From Lysinibacter cavernae (lineage in GTDB: Bacteria > Actinomycetota > Actinomycetes > Actinomycetales > Microbacteriaceae): 64,000 nt of DNA. Below the pieces are notes generated by a model. That model was not told the DNA's origin, did not search any database, and worked only from the letters and a program-made list of their open reading frames with translations. The number at the start of each line of letters is the position of its first letter. The stretch's first letter is position 1. Location: positions 1,775,838 to 1,839,837 of the forward strand of contig NZ_JAAMOX010000001.1 of NCBI RefSeq assembly GCF_011758565.1, read 5' to 3'. Both the position numbers and the translations under genes were made by a program. This document shows positions 7,316-16,645 of this stretch, one piece after another.

Positions 7316-10300
7316 CTGCTACTAATACTCTCCGCCTTTGCCCTCCTCGCCCTCGTCACCCCCTTCCTCACCAAATGGCTGAGCACCCGAGTATTCCTCG
7401 TTATAGCCCTCCTCCCCGCTGCCGCATTTGCCTATACGCTGAGCCAATCAGGCAAAGTAATAGCCGGTGGGGAATATACCGAATCGATTCAGTGGATTCC
7501 CCAGCTTGGCATCTCGCTCTCGTTCAGAGTTGATGCTCTCAGCTGGCTCATGGCGCTTATTGTCACCGGTGTTGGCACGCTCGTGCTCATATACTGCGCC
7601 AGCTACTTCGGCAAAAACGAACAAGGCCTCGGCCGCTTTGCGAGCGTCCTACTCCTCTTTGCCGGGGTCATGTATGGGCTCGTGACCGCCGACGACGTCA
7701 TCGTCATGTTCATCTTCTGGGAGATCACAAGCGTGCTCTCCTACCTCCTCATTGGCCACTACTCCTATCGCAAAGAGAGCCGTGGCGCGGCTATTCAAGC
7801 GTTGCTTGTCACCACATTTGGTGGGCTCGTCATGCTGGTTGGCCTGGTCATCCTCATCGTGCAGGCCGGCAGCACATCGCTCGCGGTTATCGTTGAAACG
7901 CCTATCAACGGGCCGCTCGTTGCAACCGCCATGATCCTCGTCCTCGTTGGGGCTGCAAGCAAAAGCGCCCTCGTGCCGTTCCACTTCTGGTTGCCAGGAG
8001 CAATGGCAGCACCCACTCCCGTCAGCGCATATCTCCACGCTGCAGCCATGGTCAAGGCCGGCATCTACCTCATCCTGCGGTTGGCGCCCGGCTTTACCGA
8101 GGTTCCAGGATGGCGTGAAACGCTTATCGTTGTTGGCCTCCTCACGATGCTCGTCGGCGGCTGGCGCTCACTCCGCCAAAACGACCTCAAGCTCGTCCTC
8201 GCATACGGCACCATCAGCCAGCTCGGATTCCTCGCCCTGGTATCTGGCTACGGCACGCGAGACTCAGCGCTTGCTGCTGAAACCCTCCTCGTCGCGCACA
8301 GCCTCTACAAGGCAACGCTCTTCCTCATCGTCGGTGTTATCGAGCACCGCACTGGCACTCGCGACCTTCGTCAGCTCTCTGCCCTACGTCGCAGCCAGCC
8401 AGGCGTTGCCGCCATCGCGCTTATTTCTGTTGCCTCAATGGCTGGGTTGCCGCCGTTTGTTGGCTTCGTTGCGAAAGAGGCCGTTTTTACCGCCCTCTTC
8501 GATTCTGGCGAGGCGGGCGATGTGTGGGGCTGGATTGCCCTCGTTGGCATCGTCCTTGGCTCGGTCATAACCTTTGCCTACTCCGTTCGTTTCCTCTGGG
8601 GTGCGTTCGCCGTCAAGAAGACAGTTGCTGCGACGCCTATCGTCCACCCTGACAAGGGCTCAATCCTCATCGCGCCCGCGATTCTCGCCACGCTGACCGT
8701 CGGCGCGGGCATCGCTGCCCCCTGGCTCGACAAGGTTCTCAGCCCATACGCACGCACGCTCGGCGACGGCGATTACCATCTGGCACTGTGGCATGGCATC
8801 GAGCCTGCCCTCGTGCTCACGCTGGTTGTCGTGGCCGTCGGTCTGTTCCTGGCGTGGCAGCGCATCCGAGTGTCTCGGTACCAGTCAATGGTTCCAGCCT
8901 GGATCAACTCAAGTTCTCTCTACTGGCGCATCCTTCGCGCGGTCGACTCGTTTTCACACGCAATTACCGTCAGGGTCCAGCGTTTTGGCCTCCCCGGTTA
9001 CATCGCGGCGGTACTCGGTCTCTTCGTCCTCTCGGTTGGATACTCGCTGCTCGCCAATTCCACCTGGCCAACCGAGTTTGTGCTGTGGGACTACCCTGCG
9101 CAGGTCTTTATCGCCATCGTCATGATCGTTGCTGCCGTCTGCGTTGCCCGGGCTCAGCAGCGAATCGCTGCAGTGCTCCTCGTGAGCGTCACCGGCTATG
9201 GCATGGTCACGCTCTTTGCCATTCAGGGTGCTCCCGACCTCGCGCTCACCCAGGCGCTTGTCGAGACCATCACCCTCGTTGTGTTTGTGCTGGTCCTCCG
9301 CCGCCTGCCCGCTGCGATGAAGCCGCTCCCCGACAAGCGGCGCAACTGGCTCAAACTCACCATTGCCATCGCTTCAGGGCTCATCATGGGCGTCGCCGGC
9401 CTTGTTGCACTCGGGGCACGCGAGCACACGAGCATTTCAGAGCGAATGTCTGAGCTCGCGCTTGAGGCCCATGGCCACAACATCGTGAACGTCATGCTCG
9501 TCGACATCCGCGCATGGGACACCATGGGCGAAATCTCGGTGCTTGTTGTGGTCGCCACCGGCATCGCGAGCCTCATCTTTGTGACCAAGCGAACAGGCTC
9601 CGCGCCGAAGCTCCCAACCACGAAGCATCCACGGCGCATTGGCAACCGCCGAAAGATTGTCCTTGAGCCGGCTACAAGTTCTGCCACGATCGTCGATGCA
9701 AACGGCACAATCGTGCCAGATCCCGACGCTCCCACTCGCGGCGCGTTCCTCATGGCGGGTCGCACGCTCTCAGCCAGAAACAGATCCATCCTCGTTGAGG
9801 TACTCACCAGGTTGCTCTTTCACCCCGCCATCATCCTCTCGCTGTATCTGCTCTTTGTTGGCCACAACCTCCCAGGTGGAGGCTTTGCCGGCGGACTCGT
9901 CGCAGGGCTCGCGCTCGTCACAAGATATCTGGCAGGCGGACGCTACGAACTTGGCGAGGCACTCCCAGTCGACGCAGGCAAGATCCTCGGAACCGGCATC
10001 ATCCTCGCGGTCGGCACAGCGCTCGCCTCGCTGATCGCAGGTGGCGAAGTGCTGCAGTCCAGCTGGTTCGAATACGATCTCGGTTGGCTCGGCGAAATCA
10101 GCATCGGCACCACCACCATCTTCGATATCGGCGTCTACCTCGTCGTCATCGGGCTCATCCTCGACGTGCTTCGCAGCCTCGGGGCAGAGATCGACCGCCA
10201 CCGAGAAGAAAACGTTGGGGCCGACGACGCCAAAGACGACGCCCGCGCCGATGCAGAAGCAGACAACGTCGATACCGACGCAGCCGAATTTGAGGCGACA

Positions 10301-10330
10301 CGAACCACAACTGAGGAGGGAACACGATGA
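7316..10330 (+). CDS. mrpA: Mrp Na+/H+ antiporter subunit A (A/B fusion)
   Basis: The largest Mrp subunit, about 1004 residues with over 20 membrane helices, homologous to NuoL. The N-terminal half holds the proton-antiporter domain with HFWLPGAMAAPTPVSAYLHAA and KATLFLIVGVIEHRTGTRD; after it come a DUF4040-like segment (GAPDLALTQALVETI) and a C-terminal MrpB domain (FVGHNLPGGGFAGGLVAGLA), so mrpB is fused. No ATG, GTG or TTG precedes the conserved N-terminus. The frame is open back only to 7286, and CTG 7316 gives the expected MLLILSAFALLALVTPF-like start behind GGGGAGG, so a CTG start is proposed. It heads a six-gene operon coupled by ATGA overlaps. Confidence 0.92.
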   Translation: MLLILSAFALLALVTPFLTKWLSTRVFLVIALLPAAAFAYTLSQSGKVIAGGEYTESIQWIPQLGISLSFRVDALSWLMALIVTGVGTLVLIYCASYFGKNEQGLGRFASVLLLFAGVMYGLVTADDVIVMFIFWEITSVLSYLLIGHYSYRKESRGAAIQALLVTTFGGLVMLVGLVILIVQAGSTSLAVIVETPINGPLVATAMILVLVGAASKSALVPFHFWLPGAMAAPTPVSAYLHAAAMVKAGIYLILRLAPGFTEVPGWRETLIVVGLLTMLVGGWRSLRQNDLKLVLAYGTISQLGFLALVSGYGTRDSALAAETLLVAHSLYKATLFLIVGVIEHRTGTRDLRQLSALRRSQPGVAAIALISVASMAGLPPFVGFVAKEAVFTALFDSGEAGDVWGWIALVGIVLGSVITFAYSVRFLWGAFAVKKTVAATPIVHPDKGSILIAPAILATLTVGAGIAAPWLDKVLSPYARTLGDGDYHLALWHGIEPALVLTLVVVAVGLFLAWQRIRVSRYQSMVPAWINSSSLYWRILRAVDSFSHAITVRVQRFGLPGYIAAVLGLFVLSVGYSLLANSTWPTEFVLWDYPAQVFIAIVMIVAAVCVARAQQRIAAVLLVSVTGYGMVTLFAIQGAPDLALTQALVETITLVVFVLVLRRLPAAMKPLPDKRRNWLKLTIAIASGLIMGVAGLVALGAREHTSISERMSELALEAHGHNIVNVMLVDIRAWDTMGEISVLVVVATGIASLIFVTKRTGSAPKLPTTKHPRRIGNRRKIVLEPATSSATIVDANGTIVPDPDAPTRGAFLMAGRTLSARNRSILVEVLTRLLFHPAIILSLYLLFVGHNLPGGGFAGGLVAGLALVTRYLAGGRYELGEALPVDAGKILGTGIILAVGTALASLIAGGEVLQSSWFEYDLGWLGEISIGTTTIFDIGVYLVVIGLILDVLRSLGAEIDRHREENVGADDAKDDARADAEADNVDTDAAEFEATRTTTEEGTR

Positions 10331-10851
10331 GCGCATCCGTCACCCTACTCATCCTCGCAAGCTGCCTCTTTGCCGTTGGCATCTACATCATGATGCAGCG
10401 CAACCTGACGCGCATTCTGCTTGGGTTCCTGCTCGTTGGTAATGGCGTCAATATCTTCATCTTCCTCATGAGCGGCAGACCTGGTGATGCGCCCATCACC
10501 CCTGCCAACGGTGATGCGAGCGGACTTGCCGACCCCGTGCCGCAGGCCTTCATCCTCACCGCAATCGTGATCAACTTTGGGATCACGGCGTTCCTGCTTG
10601 CGCTCATCTACCGATCTTGGTGGCTCGCACAGCTTGGCGAAGACGGCGATACCGTCTCGAGCGACCAAGACGATGACGACGAAAACAGCGCGCAGGTGTT
10701 TGAACAGTCACACGATGAAGACGACGCCATCCAAGAGGCGCTTGACGCCTCCGACGACGAGGACAATAACCCATTGCATGAGCCAGGACCCAACACGGGC
10801 CCCATTGGCACCGTCGGCCGAATCTCGACCGAGGGGCGTGATCCCTCATGA
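10327..10851 (+). CDS. mrpC: Mrp antiporter subunit C with long acidic tail
   Basis: A NuoK-like subunit with three membrane helices in the first 105 residues (LFAVGIYIMMQRNLTRILLGFLLVGNGVN; DPVPQAFILTAIVINFGITAFLLAL is the hallmark stretch). At 174 residues it is about 60 longer than typical MrpC. The extra C-terminal part is very acidic (DQDDDDENSAQ and similar) and ends GRDPS. The start overlaps the mrpA stop (ATGA) and the stop overlaps mrpD the same way. Subunit C is needed for assembly and ion exchange by the Mrp complex. The acidic tail probably faces the cytoplasm; its role is unknown. Confidence 0.93.
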   Translation: MSASVTLLILASCLFAVGIYIMMQRNLTRILLGFLLVGNGVNIFIFLMSGRPGDAPITPANGDASGLADPVPQAFILTAIVINFGITAFLLALIYRSWWLAQLGEDGDTVSSDQDDDDENSAQVFEQSHDEDDAIQEALDASDDEDNNPLHEPGPNTGPIGTVGRISTEGRDPS

Positions 10852-12410
10852 ATTGGCTGATCCCACTCGTTGTCATCCTTCCGCTCCTTGGCGCGGCCAG
10901 CACACTCGTGCTCAGCCGCTATCGCCGGGCTCAGGTCGGCGTCAGCGTTGGCACGCTTATCGCGGCCACCGTTGTCAGCGTTGCGCTCCTCATCGCAGTC
11001 GACTCGCAGGGCACGCTTGCGGTGCAGGTTGGCGGCTGGGCTGCCCCATGGGGCATCACGCTCGTCGTTGACAGGCTCTCGGCCATCATGCTGCTCATCT
11101 CGGCGCTCATGCTCCTTGGCGTGCTCATCTACTCCGTAGGCCAGGGTGTTGCCGACGGCGACCAAGAGACACCCGTCTCTATCTTCCACCCCAGCTACCT
11201 TGTGCTGGCAGCTGGGCTCTTCAACGTGTTTATCGCTGGCGACCTCTTCAACCTCTACGTCGGGTTTGAAATGCTGCTGGCCGCAAGCTACGTGCTCCTC
11301 ACGCTTGGCAGCACCGGAGTACGAATCCGGGCAGGCACAACGTATATCATCGTCAGCCTCGTCTCCTCGGTGTTCTTCCTCACCGCCATCGCGCTCATCT
11401 ACGGCGCAACCGGAACCGTCAACATGGCGCAGCTTTCGGTACGACTCGGTGAGCTTCCTGCCGATATCCAGCTCATTCTGCATGTTGCCCTACTTGTCGG
11501 ATTTGCGGTGAAGGCGGCGGTCTACCCCGTATCGTTCTGGCTACCAGACTCCTACCCGACCGCACCAGCACCTGTCACGGCTGTGTTCGCCGGATTGCTG
11601 ACCAAGGTTGGTGTTTATGCCATCATCCGCACCGAGACGCTGTTGTTCCCAGGCGGGCAGCTGAGCGAGGTCCTCATGTGGGTTGCCCTGCTCACTCTGC
11701 TCATTGGCATTTTTGGAGCGATTGCCCAGGCCGACATCAAGCGACTCCTCTCGTTTACCCTCGTGAGTCATATCGGCTACATGATCTTTGGTATCGCCCT
11801 TGCAACAACGGCAGGCTTGACCGCCACGACGTACTACATCGTTCACCACATCACGGTGCAGACAACGCTCTTCCTCGTCACCGGCCTCATCGAACGCATC
11901 GGCGGCAGCACCTCCATCAACCGCCTTGCTGGCCTCATGAAGGCAGCGCCGCTCATCTCCATCCTCTTTTTCATTCCTGCCCTCAACCTCGGCGGTATTC
12001 CCCCGTTCTCCGGGTTTATCGGCAAGGTCGCGCTCTTCCTTGCGGGTAGCGAAGAAGGCGGCTGGCTCGTCTGGACAGTCATCGGGGCTGGCGCGGCCAC
12101 ATCGTTGCTGACGCTCTACGCGCTCATGCGCGTCTGGAACATGGCATTCTGGCGAGCAAAAGATGAGCTCGACGGCTACTCAAGCCCAATGCTCGAGAAC
12201 CTACAAGAGACGCACGAAGAGACCATCGGCGATGTGCAAAGCACCACACCCCGGCTTATGGTTGGTACAACCGTTGTCATGGTGAGCCTCACCATAGCCC
12301 TCACCGTTTTTGCCGGACCGCTCATGGAGCTCGCCGCACGCGCCGCAGCAGACCTCATGAATCCGGCAACCTACATCCTCACAGTCTTTAGCGGAGGGGT
12401 GATCGGATGA
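10848..12410 (+). CDS. mrpD: Mrp antiporter subunit D
   Basis: A 520-residue NuoM/NuoN-like antiporter subunit with about 14 membrane helices. Conserved blocks include GLFNVFIAGDLFNLYVGFEMLLAASY-like residues (helix with the conserved Glu), FAVKAAVYPVSFWLPDSYPTAPAPV with the conserved Lys, and DIKRLLSFTLVSHIGYM. It forms one of the two antiporter-like channels of the Mrp complex in the cell membrane. A charged loop (residues about 435-470) precedes the final helices. Start and stop each overlap the neighbouring genes by four bases. Confidence 0.95.
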   Translation: MNWLIPLVVILPLLGAASTLVLSRYRRAQVGVSVGTLIAATVVSVALLIAVDSQGTLAVQVGGWAAPWGITLVVDRLSAIMLLISALMLLGVLIYSVGQGVADGDQETPVSIFHPSYLVLAAGLFNVFIAGDLFNLYVGFEMLLAASYVLLTLGSTGVRIRAGTTYIIVSLVSSVFFLTAIALIYGATGTVNMAQLSVRLGELPADIQLILHVALLVGFAVKAAVYPVSFWLPDSYPTAPAPVTAVFAGLLTKVGVYAIIRTETLLFPGGQLSEVLMWVALLTLLIGIFGAIAQADIKRLLSFTLVSHIGYMIFGIALATTAGLTATTYYIVHHITVQTTLFLVTGLIERIGGSTSINRLAGLMKAAPLISILFFIPALNLGGIPPFSGFIGKVALFLAGSEEGGWLVWTVIGAGAATSLLTLYALMRVWNMAFWRAKDELDGYSSPMLENLQETHEETIGDVQSTTPRLMVGTTVVMVSLTIALTVFAGPLMELAARAAADLMNPATYILTVFSGGVIG

Positions 12411-13006
12411 CCGAGCAAACAACAGCCCTCGCCAAACGGGCCAGCCTCTTCGGCTCTATCGTGCTACAGCTTGGGCTCGTCGCGATCTGGGTACTGCTGT
12501 GGGGCCAGCTCAATCCCATGACCATCATCACTGGCGTCCTCGTCTCTGTGATCGTTGGCCGGGTGTTCTACCTCCCGCCGGTTGACTTCGGCGGTCGATT
12601 TAGCCCGTGGCATTTCTTGTTGTTTTCGCTGCGCATGATCTGGGATGTTGTCTCCGCCAGCCTGCACGTCGCCTGGCTCGCCATCGATTGGCGCTACACA
12701 CCGAGCAACGCCGTCATTGCAATCGACCTACACACGCGTAACGACCTCATCATGACCTGGACGGTGGAAGCGATCTCACTCGTGCCAGGCACCATCGTGA
12801 TCGAGGCAGACAGGGAAGAGCGCCGACTCTTCCTGCACGTGCTCGACGTTGACAACGCGGAAGACATTGAAAAGCTCCGACTCTCGGTCCGCGCGACCGA
12901 AGAGAGGCTCACAATGGCGTTCGGATCGCGCAACGAGGTCCAGCGGATGCTGGCAGAGCGACAGTCCCTCAATTCCGCAACACCGTCAGAAGGGGGTGCC
13001 TCATGA
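12407..13006 (+). CDS. mrpE: Mrp antiporter subunit E
   Basis: A 199-residue MnhE family subunit. N-terminal helices (SIVLQLGLVAIWVLLWGQLNPMT) are followed by RVFYLPPVDFGGRFSPWHFLLF and by SLVPGTIVIEADREERRLFLHVLDVDN, the characteristic soluble segment of MrpE. Genetic coupling by four-base overlaps to mrpD and mrpF indicates equimolar synthesis. MrpE is required for full complex function rather than for ion passage itself. Confidence 0.93.
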   Translation: MTEQTTALAKRASLFGSIVLQLGLVAIWVLLWGQLNPMTIITGVLVSVIVGRVFYLPPVDFGGRFSPWHFLLFSLRMIWDVVSASLHVAWLAIDWRYTPSNAVIAIDLHTRNDLIMTWTVEAISLVPGTIVIEADREERRLFLHVLDVDNAEDIEKLRLSVRATEERLTMAFGSRNEVQRMLAERQSLNSATPSEGGAS

Positions 13007-13266
13007 ACTGGGTAGGCCTTGTTGTTGGCGCCTTTCTTGGCATTGGCGCGGTCTGCGCGGTTGCCCGAATTATCATCGGCCCGACAACCCTCGACCGGGT
13101 GCTGGCTACCGACGTACTCCTCGCGATTGTGTTGTGCAGCCTCGCCGCCGATATGGCGATCAACCACCACACCGCGACCATGCCCATCCTCGTGGCGCTC
13201 GCCTTTTTTGGCGTCACCAGCTCAATCAGCATTACCCGATTCATTTCGCGACGGGAGGAACCCTAA
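13003..13266 (+). CDS. mrpF: Mrp antiporter subunit F
   Basis: An 87-residue protein with three membrane helices and the MnhF signature RIIIGPTTLDRVLATDVL, including the conserved Asp residues implicated in Na+ (or bile salt) handling in Bacillus MrpF. The ATG overlaps the mrpE stop by four bases, and mrpG starts on the very next base after the stop codon. Confidence 0.94.
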   Translation: MNWVGLVVGAFLGIGAVCAVARIIIGPTTLDRVLATDVLLAIVLCSLAADMAINHHTATMPILVALAFFGVTSSISITRFISRREEP

Positions 13267-13659
13267 ATGTGGGAATCCATTCGCGACGTGCTGAGCGTTA
13301 TCCTGCTCATCTTCGGCTCGTTTCTTTCGGTTGCGGCAGGTATCGGCATCCTCAGGTTCCCTGATGTCCTCTCCCGCCTGCACGCAGGCACCAAGCCACA
13401 AATCCTCGGGCTCACGTCCATCATGTTCGCTGTTGTCCTGCAAAACATGTCATGGCCAACGGCGTCGGGCGTCGCGGTTGTGTTGGTCATCCAGTACCTC
13501 ACGCAACCGATCTCGGCGCATCTTGTTGGCCGCTCCGGCTACCGCTCAGACTACGTCGATAAGAGCACGCTCATCGCCGACGAGCTGGCACCCGAGGTTG
13601 CCGCGCACGATACCGATGATCCCGAACAAGACAACGACAAGGTACTTGGCAACGGGTAG
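13267..13659 (+). CDS. mrpG: Mrp antiporter subunit G
   Basis: A 130-residue MnhG family subunit with three helices. LSVAAGIGILRFPDVLSRLHAGTKPQILG is the conserved block of this family. The C-terminal 35 residues are hydrophilic and acidic. It directly abuts mrpF and is the last gene of the operon. No convincing hairpin follows before the next gene at 13739, so read-through is possible. Confidence 0.94.
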   Translation: MWESIRDVLSVILLIFGSFLSVAAGIGILRFPDVLSRLHAGTKPQILGLTSIMFAVVLQNMSWPTASGVAVVLVIQYLTQPISAHLVGRSGYRSDYVDKSTLIADELAPEVAAHDTDDPEQDNDKVLGNG

Positions 13660-13738
13660 TTTTGGCGCATCAGGGTAATGCGCAGCGATAGGCTAAACCG
13701 CAGCAACTGCATCGGGGGAACGATGAACGGAAGCACGC

Positions 13739-14692
13739 ATGAACACAAACGATCCGAACCCCGCGAACGGTAACTCCTCCACGAACGCTAACTCCCCAGC
13801 GAGCCCTGCCCAGCCCACCGGATCGGTGCCACCACCACCCCAGCCAAACCAACTGCCGGCATTTATCGGCTCCCAACAGGATTTTCAACAAGTTGATCAG
13901 CAGGGTTATCAGCAGGGTTATCAGCAGGGTTATCAGCAGGCTACGGCCAATCAGCCTGCAGCGCGAAGCGGGCTCGGGGTCGCATCATGGATCGGCATCG
14001 GAGCTGGAGCCGCGGCAATTATCGCAATGGGATTAGTCGCAGCTCTTGTTGTCGCTCCCACGATCGCGAGTATCTCTGCGGTATCAGAGCGGGATTCAGA
14101 CGACGACTCTGCCGACGACTCTGTCGATGACTCCGCCGACGATTCCGCAACGGAGCCATCAGAAACAGCCAGACCAGATTCAGGTGCTACGCAGTCGGCC
14201 GATCTGGTCACCCTCGACGATTCCCTGACCTACCGCAGCGGGCCGTTCTGGATGACGCCCTTTGGGGACGGCTGGGACATCGAAGTTTTCGATCAACAGG
14301 GGTATAACCGGTTTGCGCACGCAGAATCTGGCTGCAAGTTCCTGACCTTTCAGGGCGCTGGAAACCCGGCAGAGACGGCATCCTCAGACCGCGCCGCAAC
14401 CGACAACATCGTCAATCTTGCACTCACCATCGGACTCCCCTGGGACTCGACCGCGGACCCCGTTGTTGAGCAGCAAGGCACAACGGAGTTGCCGTTCAAC
14501 GCTGGCACACCCGTAGAGTTCCTACGGTTGCATTCGACGTACTCAACGAGTGCAGGCGACAGGGATCGCAGCATGCTGCTCCGCACCTTTATGCCAGGCA
14601 ACAACGTGCTCTACGCGGAGGTCGACTGCCCAGCTGGAACAACCGGCATCGCCGACGACGTCTGGGCAGGGCTCAGCCTCACGGAGTACTAA
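13739..14692 (+). CDS. One-pass membrane protein with Gln/Tyr repeats and extracellular domain (unknown)
   Basis: The 317-residue protein has four parts. A disordered Asn/Pro/Gln-rich cytoplasmic N-terminus ends in three QQGY units. A membrane helix follows at about residues 84-112 (ASWIGIGAGAAAIIAMGLVA). An acidic Asp/Ser-rich linker (DDSADDS repeats) comes next. The C-terminal globular domain of about 160 residues has two cysteines and motifs such as SGPFWMTPFGDGWDIEVFDQQ. This plan is common among actinobacterial surface proteins of unknown role. Only a weak GGAAG precedes ATG 13739. The gene follows mrpG by 79 bases; a functional link is not evident. Confidence 0.8.
   Translation: MNTNDPNPANGNSSTNANSPASPAQPTGSVPPPPQPNQLPAFIGSQQDFQQVDQQGYQQGYQQGYQQATANQPAARSGLGVASWIGIGAGAAAIIAMGLVAALVVAPTIASISAVSERDSDDDSADDSVDDSADDSATEPSETARPDSGATQSADLVTLDDSLTYRSGPFWMTPFGDGWDIEVFDQQGYNRFAHAESGCKFLTFQGAGNPAETASSDRAATDNIVNLALTIGLPWDSTADPVVEQQGTTELPFNAGTPVEFLRLHSTYSTSAGDRDRSMLLRTFMPGNNVLYAEVDCPAGTTGIADDVWAGLSLTEY
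13898..13940 (+). repeat. 12-bp coding tandem repeat (QQGY)
   Basis: CAGCAGGGTTAT is repeated three times exactly plus a partial fourth copy, encoding Gln-Gln-Gly-Tyr units in frame. Identity at the DNA level suggests recent slippage, so copy number may vary between strains. Confidence 0.85.
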
Positions 14693-14748
14693 GCCCCCAG
14701 CGAAAGCCCCCGGCGATGCCGTCTGCGCCGCAGCGGCTTCGCACAGGT

Positions 14749-16443
14749 TTAGCGGTCGCGGGTATCGGTCTCGTCTGAGGGCCCCTCAACCGGAGATCCC
14801 TCAACCGAAGACGCCTCGGCAGAGGAAGCCCCTGCTGAGGAAGTCCCTCCAGAGGATGCCCCCGTCTGGATAGTCCCCGTCGAGACATTCCCCGTCGCCG
14901 AGGTCCCGGGTGCCGAGGTCCCGGGTGCCCCAGCTGAGGCTGCTGCCGCGGCAGCCTCGGCCTTGAGTTTCTTCCCAAGCACCGAGTTGCGTCGACTGTA
15001 GGTGAAGTAGATGACAAAGCCGAGTGCGAGCCATACGAGGAACCGCACCCAGGTGAGCGTGGTGAGGTTGAACATGAGCCACAAACAGAGCGCGGCCGAC
15101 AGGATCGGGACGTAGGGTGAGAACGGCACGCGGAAGGCCCCCTTCACTCGGGGGTTCTTCTTGCGAAGCACAATAATGCCAAGGCTCACGAGCACAAATG
15201 CGGAAAGCGTGCCGATGTTGATCATCTCTTCGAGCACGCCGACGTCGGTGAGGCCCGCGATGAGGGCAACAACGAGTCCACAAATCACCTGCGTGCGGAT
15301 GGGTGTGTGGGTGTTCGCGCCAGTCTTGCTCAGCATCCGAGGCAGCAGCCCGTCGCGGCTCATGGCGAAGATCACTCGGGCAAGTCCGAGCAGCAGCACC
15401 ATGATGACCGTTGTGAGCCCAACAAGAATACCGATAGAGATAATCTGGCCGGCCCATTCGGCACCGACCAGCTTAAACGCGAGGTCAAGCGAGGCATCCC
15501 CTCCGGCCGCTGCCAGGTCTTTGTAGGAGACCATGCCGGTAATCACGAGTGAGACAAGGATGTAGAGCACCGTCACGATGCCGAGTCCCCAGAAGATTCC
15601 CTTCGGCAGGTTCTTCTGCGGGTTCTTGACTTCTTCGGCGCTTGTGGCCACCACGTCGAATCCAACAAAGGCAAAGAACACAAGCGAGGCCGCCGCAAGC
15701 AGCCCAAACACACCGTACTGGCTCGGCGCAGCTCCAGAGACAAACGAGAACAGCGATTGCTCCCACACGGCCGTGTCGCTGCCCGTGACAGGCTGGGCTT
15801 CTGGGATGAAGGGAACGTAGTTTGCGGGGTTCACATAGAAGAATCCAACGATGACGACGAATACAACGATGGCAACCTTAATCACGGTGAACACGTTCGA
15901 GACGCGGGCCGAGAGCTTTGTTCCGGCGATGAGCAACGCGGTAAAGATCGCGACGATCACAAAGGCGCCCCAGCTCACATCGAGGCCAAGAACGTTGATG
16001 GTGCTCGGGATATCCCAGTTCCAGTAGTCGAAGACGTTGCTGAGGTAGATTCCCCAGTATTTAGCGATAACGGCTGCCGCGGTCAGCATTTCAAGGATGA
16101 GGTCCCAGCCAATAATCCAGGCCAGTAATTCGCCGAGGGTGGCGTACGTAAAGGTGTAGGCCGACCCAGCGACGGGAACGCTTGACGCAAATTCGGCGTA
16201 ACACATGATTGCGAGGAAGCAGGTGGCGGCTGCGAGAACAAAGGACAGCACAACTGATGGCCCTGCAAACGACCCAGCGGCTTTTGCTCCAACAGAAAAG
16301 ATACCGGCACCAACCGCAACGGCGACGCCCATGATTGCGAGGTCCCACGGGCCGAGAGTGCGTTTGAGCGTTCGCCCCTCTTCGAATGTGTCGTTGAGGG
16401 AGTCTTGGATGCTCTTTGTGCGGAAGAGACTCATGAGGGTCAC
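14749..16443 (-). CDS. APC-family cationic amino-acid permease (YfnA/CAT-like)
   Basis: A 564-residue amino acid-polyamine-organocation transporter with 12 predicted helices. The N-terminal LGPWDLAIMGVAVAVGAGIFSVGAKAAG carries the GAGIF unwound-helix motif for substrate binding, and PVAGSAYTFTYATLGELLAWIIGWDL is typical of the YfnA/CAT group. The last 70 residues form a Gly/Ser/Thr/Glu low-complexity tail with ASS and SVEG-like repeats, absent from most relatives. The start is GTG 16443 with AAAGGA upstream; an in-frame ATG lies three codons later. The gene stands alone and converges with the QQGY protein gene. Substrate cannot be read from sequence. Confidence 0.9.
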   Translation of the reverse strand: MTLMSLFRTKSIQDSLNDTFEEGRTLKRTLGPWDLAIMGVAVAVGAGIFSVGAKAAGSFAGPSVVLSFVLAAATCFLAIMCYAEFASSVPVAGSAYTFTYATLGELLAWIIGWDLILEMLTAAAVIAKYWGIYLSNVFDYWNWDIPSTINVLGLDVSWGAFVIVAIFTALLIAGTKLSARVSNVFTVIKVAIVVFVVIVGFFYVNPANYVPFIPEAQPVTGSDTAVWEQSLFSFVSGAAPSQYGVFGLLAAASLVFFAFVGFDVVATSAEEVKNPQKNLPKGIFWGLGIVTVLYILVSLVITGMVSYKDLAAAGGDASLDLAFKLVGAEWAGQIISIGILVGLTTVIMVLLLGLARVIFAMSRDGLLPRMLSKTGANTHTPIRTQVICGLVVALIAGLTDVGVLEEMINIGTLSAFVLVSLGIIVLRKKNPRVKGAFRVPFSPYVPILSAALCLWLMFNLTTLTWVRFLVWLALGFVIYFTYSRRNSVLGKKLKAEAAAAAASAGAPGTSAPGTSATGNVSTGTIQTGASSGGTSSAGASSAEASSVEGSPVEGPSDETDTRDR

Positions 16444-16498
16444 GATTCCTTTGTGTTGGGTTCGCTACGCTGCGTCATTCGTTGATGAGGGGAAAGAG

Positions 16499-16519
16499 AA
16501 ATTGGCTTGATGCCAATTT
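16499..16519. promoter_or_regulatory. Palindrome upstream of the APC permease
   Basis: AAATTGGC and GCCAATTT form a perfect 8-bp dyad around TTGAT, 56 bases upstream of the permease start. The placement fits an operator for control of amino-acid uptake. No regulator gene is adjacent. Confidence 0.4.
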
Positions 16520-16645
16520 GTCCTCACCAAGAGTGCCACACGATCTCCCCCTTGGCGCAAGCCCCCACCCGATTTGGGCAGTTTTGTTCCCATTCTGTGA
16601 CCATGCTGGTATGAGTCCTCTACCTCGATTGGAGAGGGATGGGTG

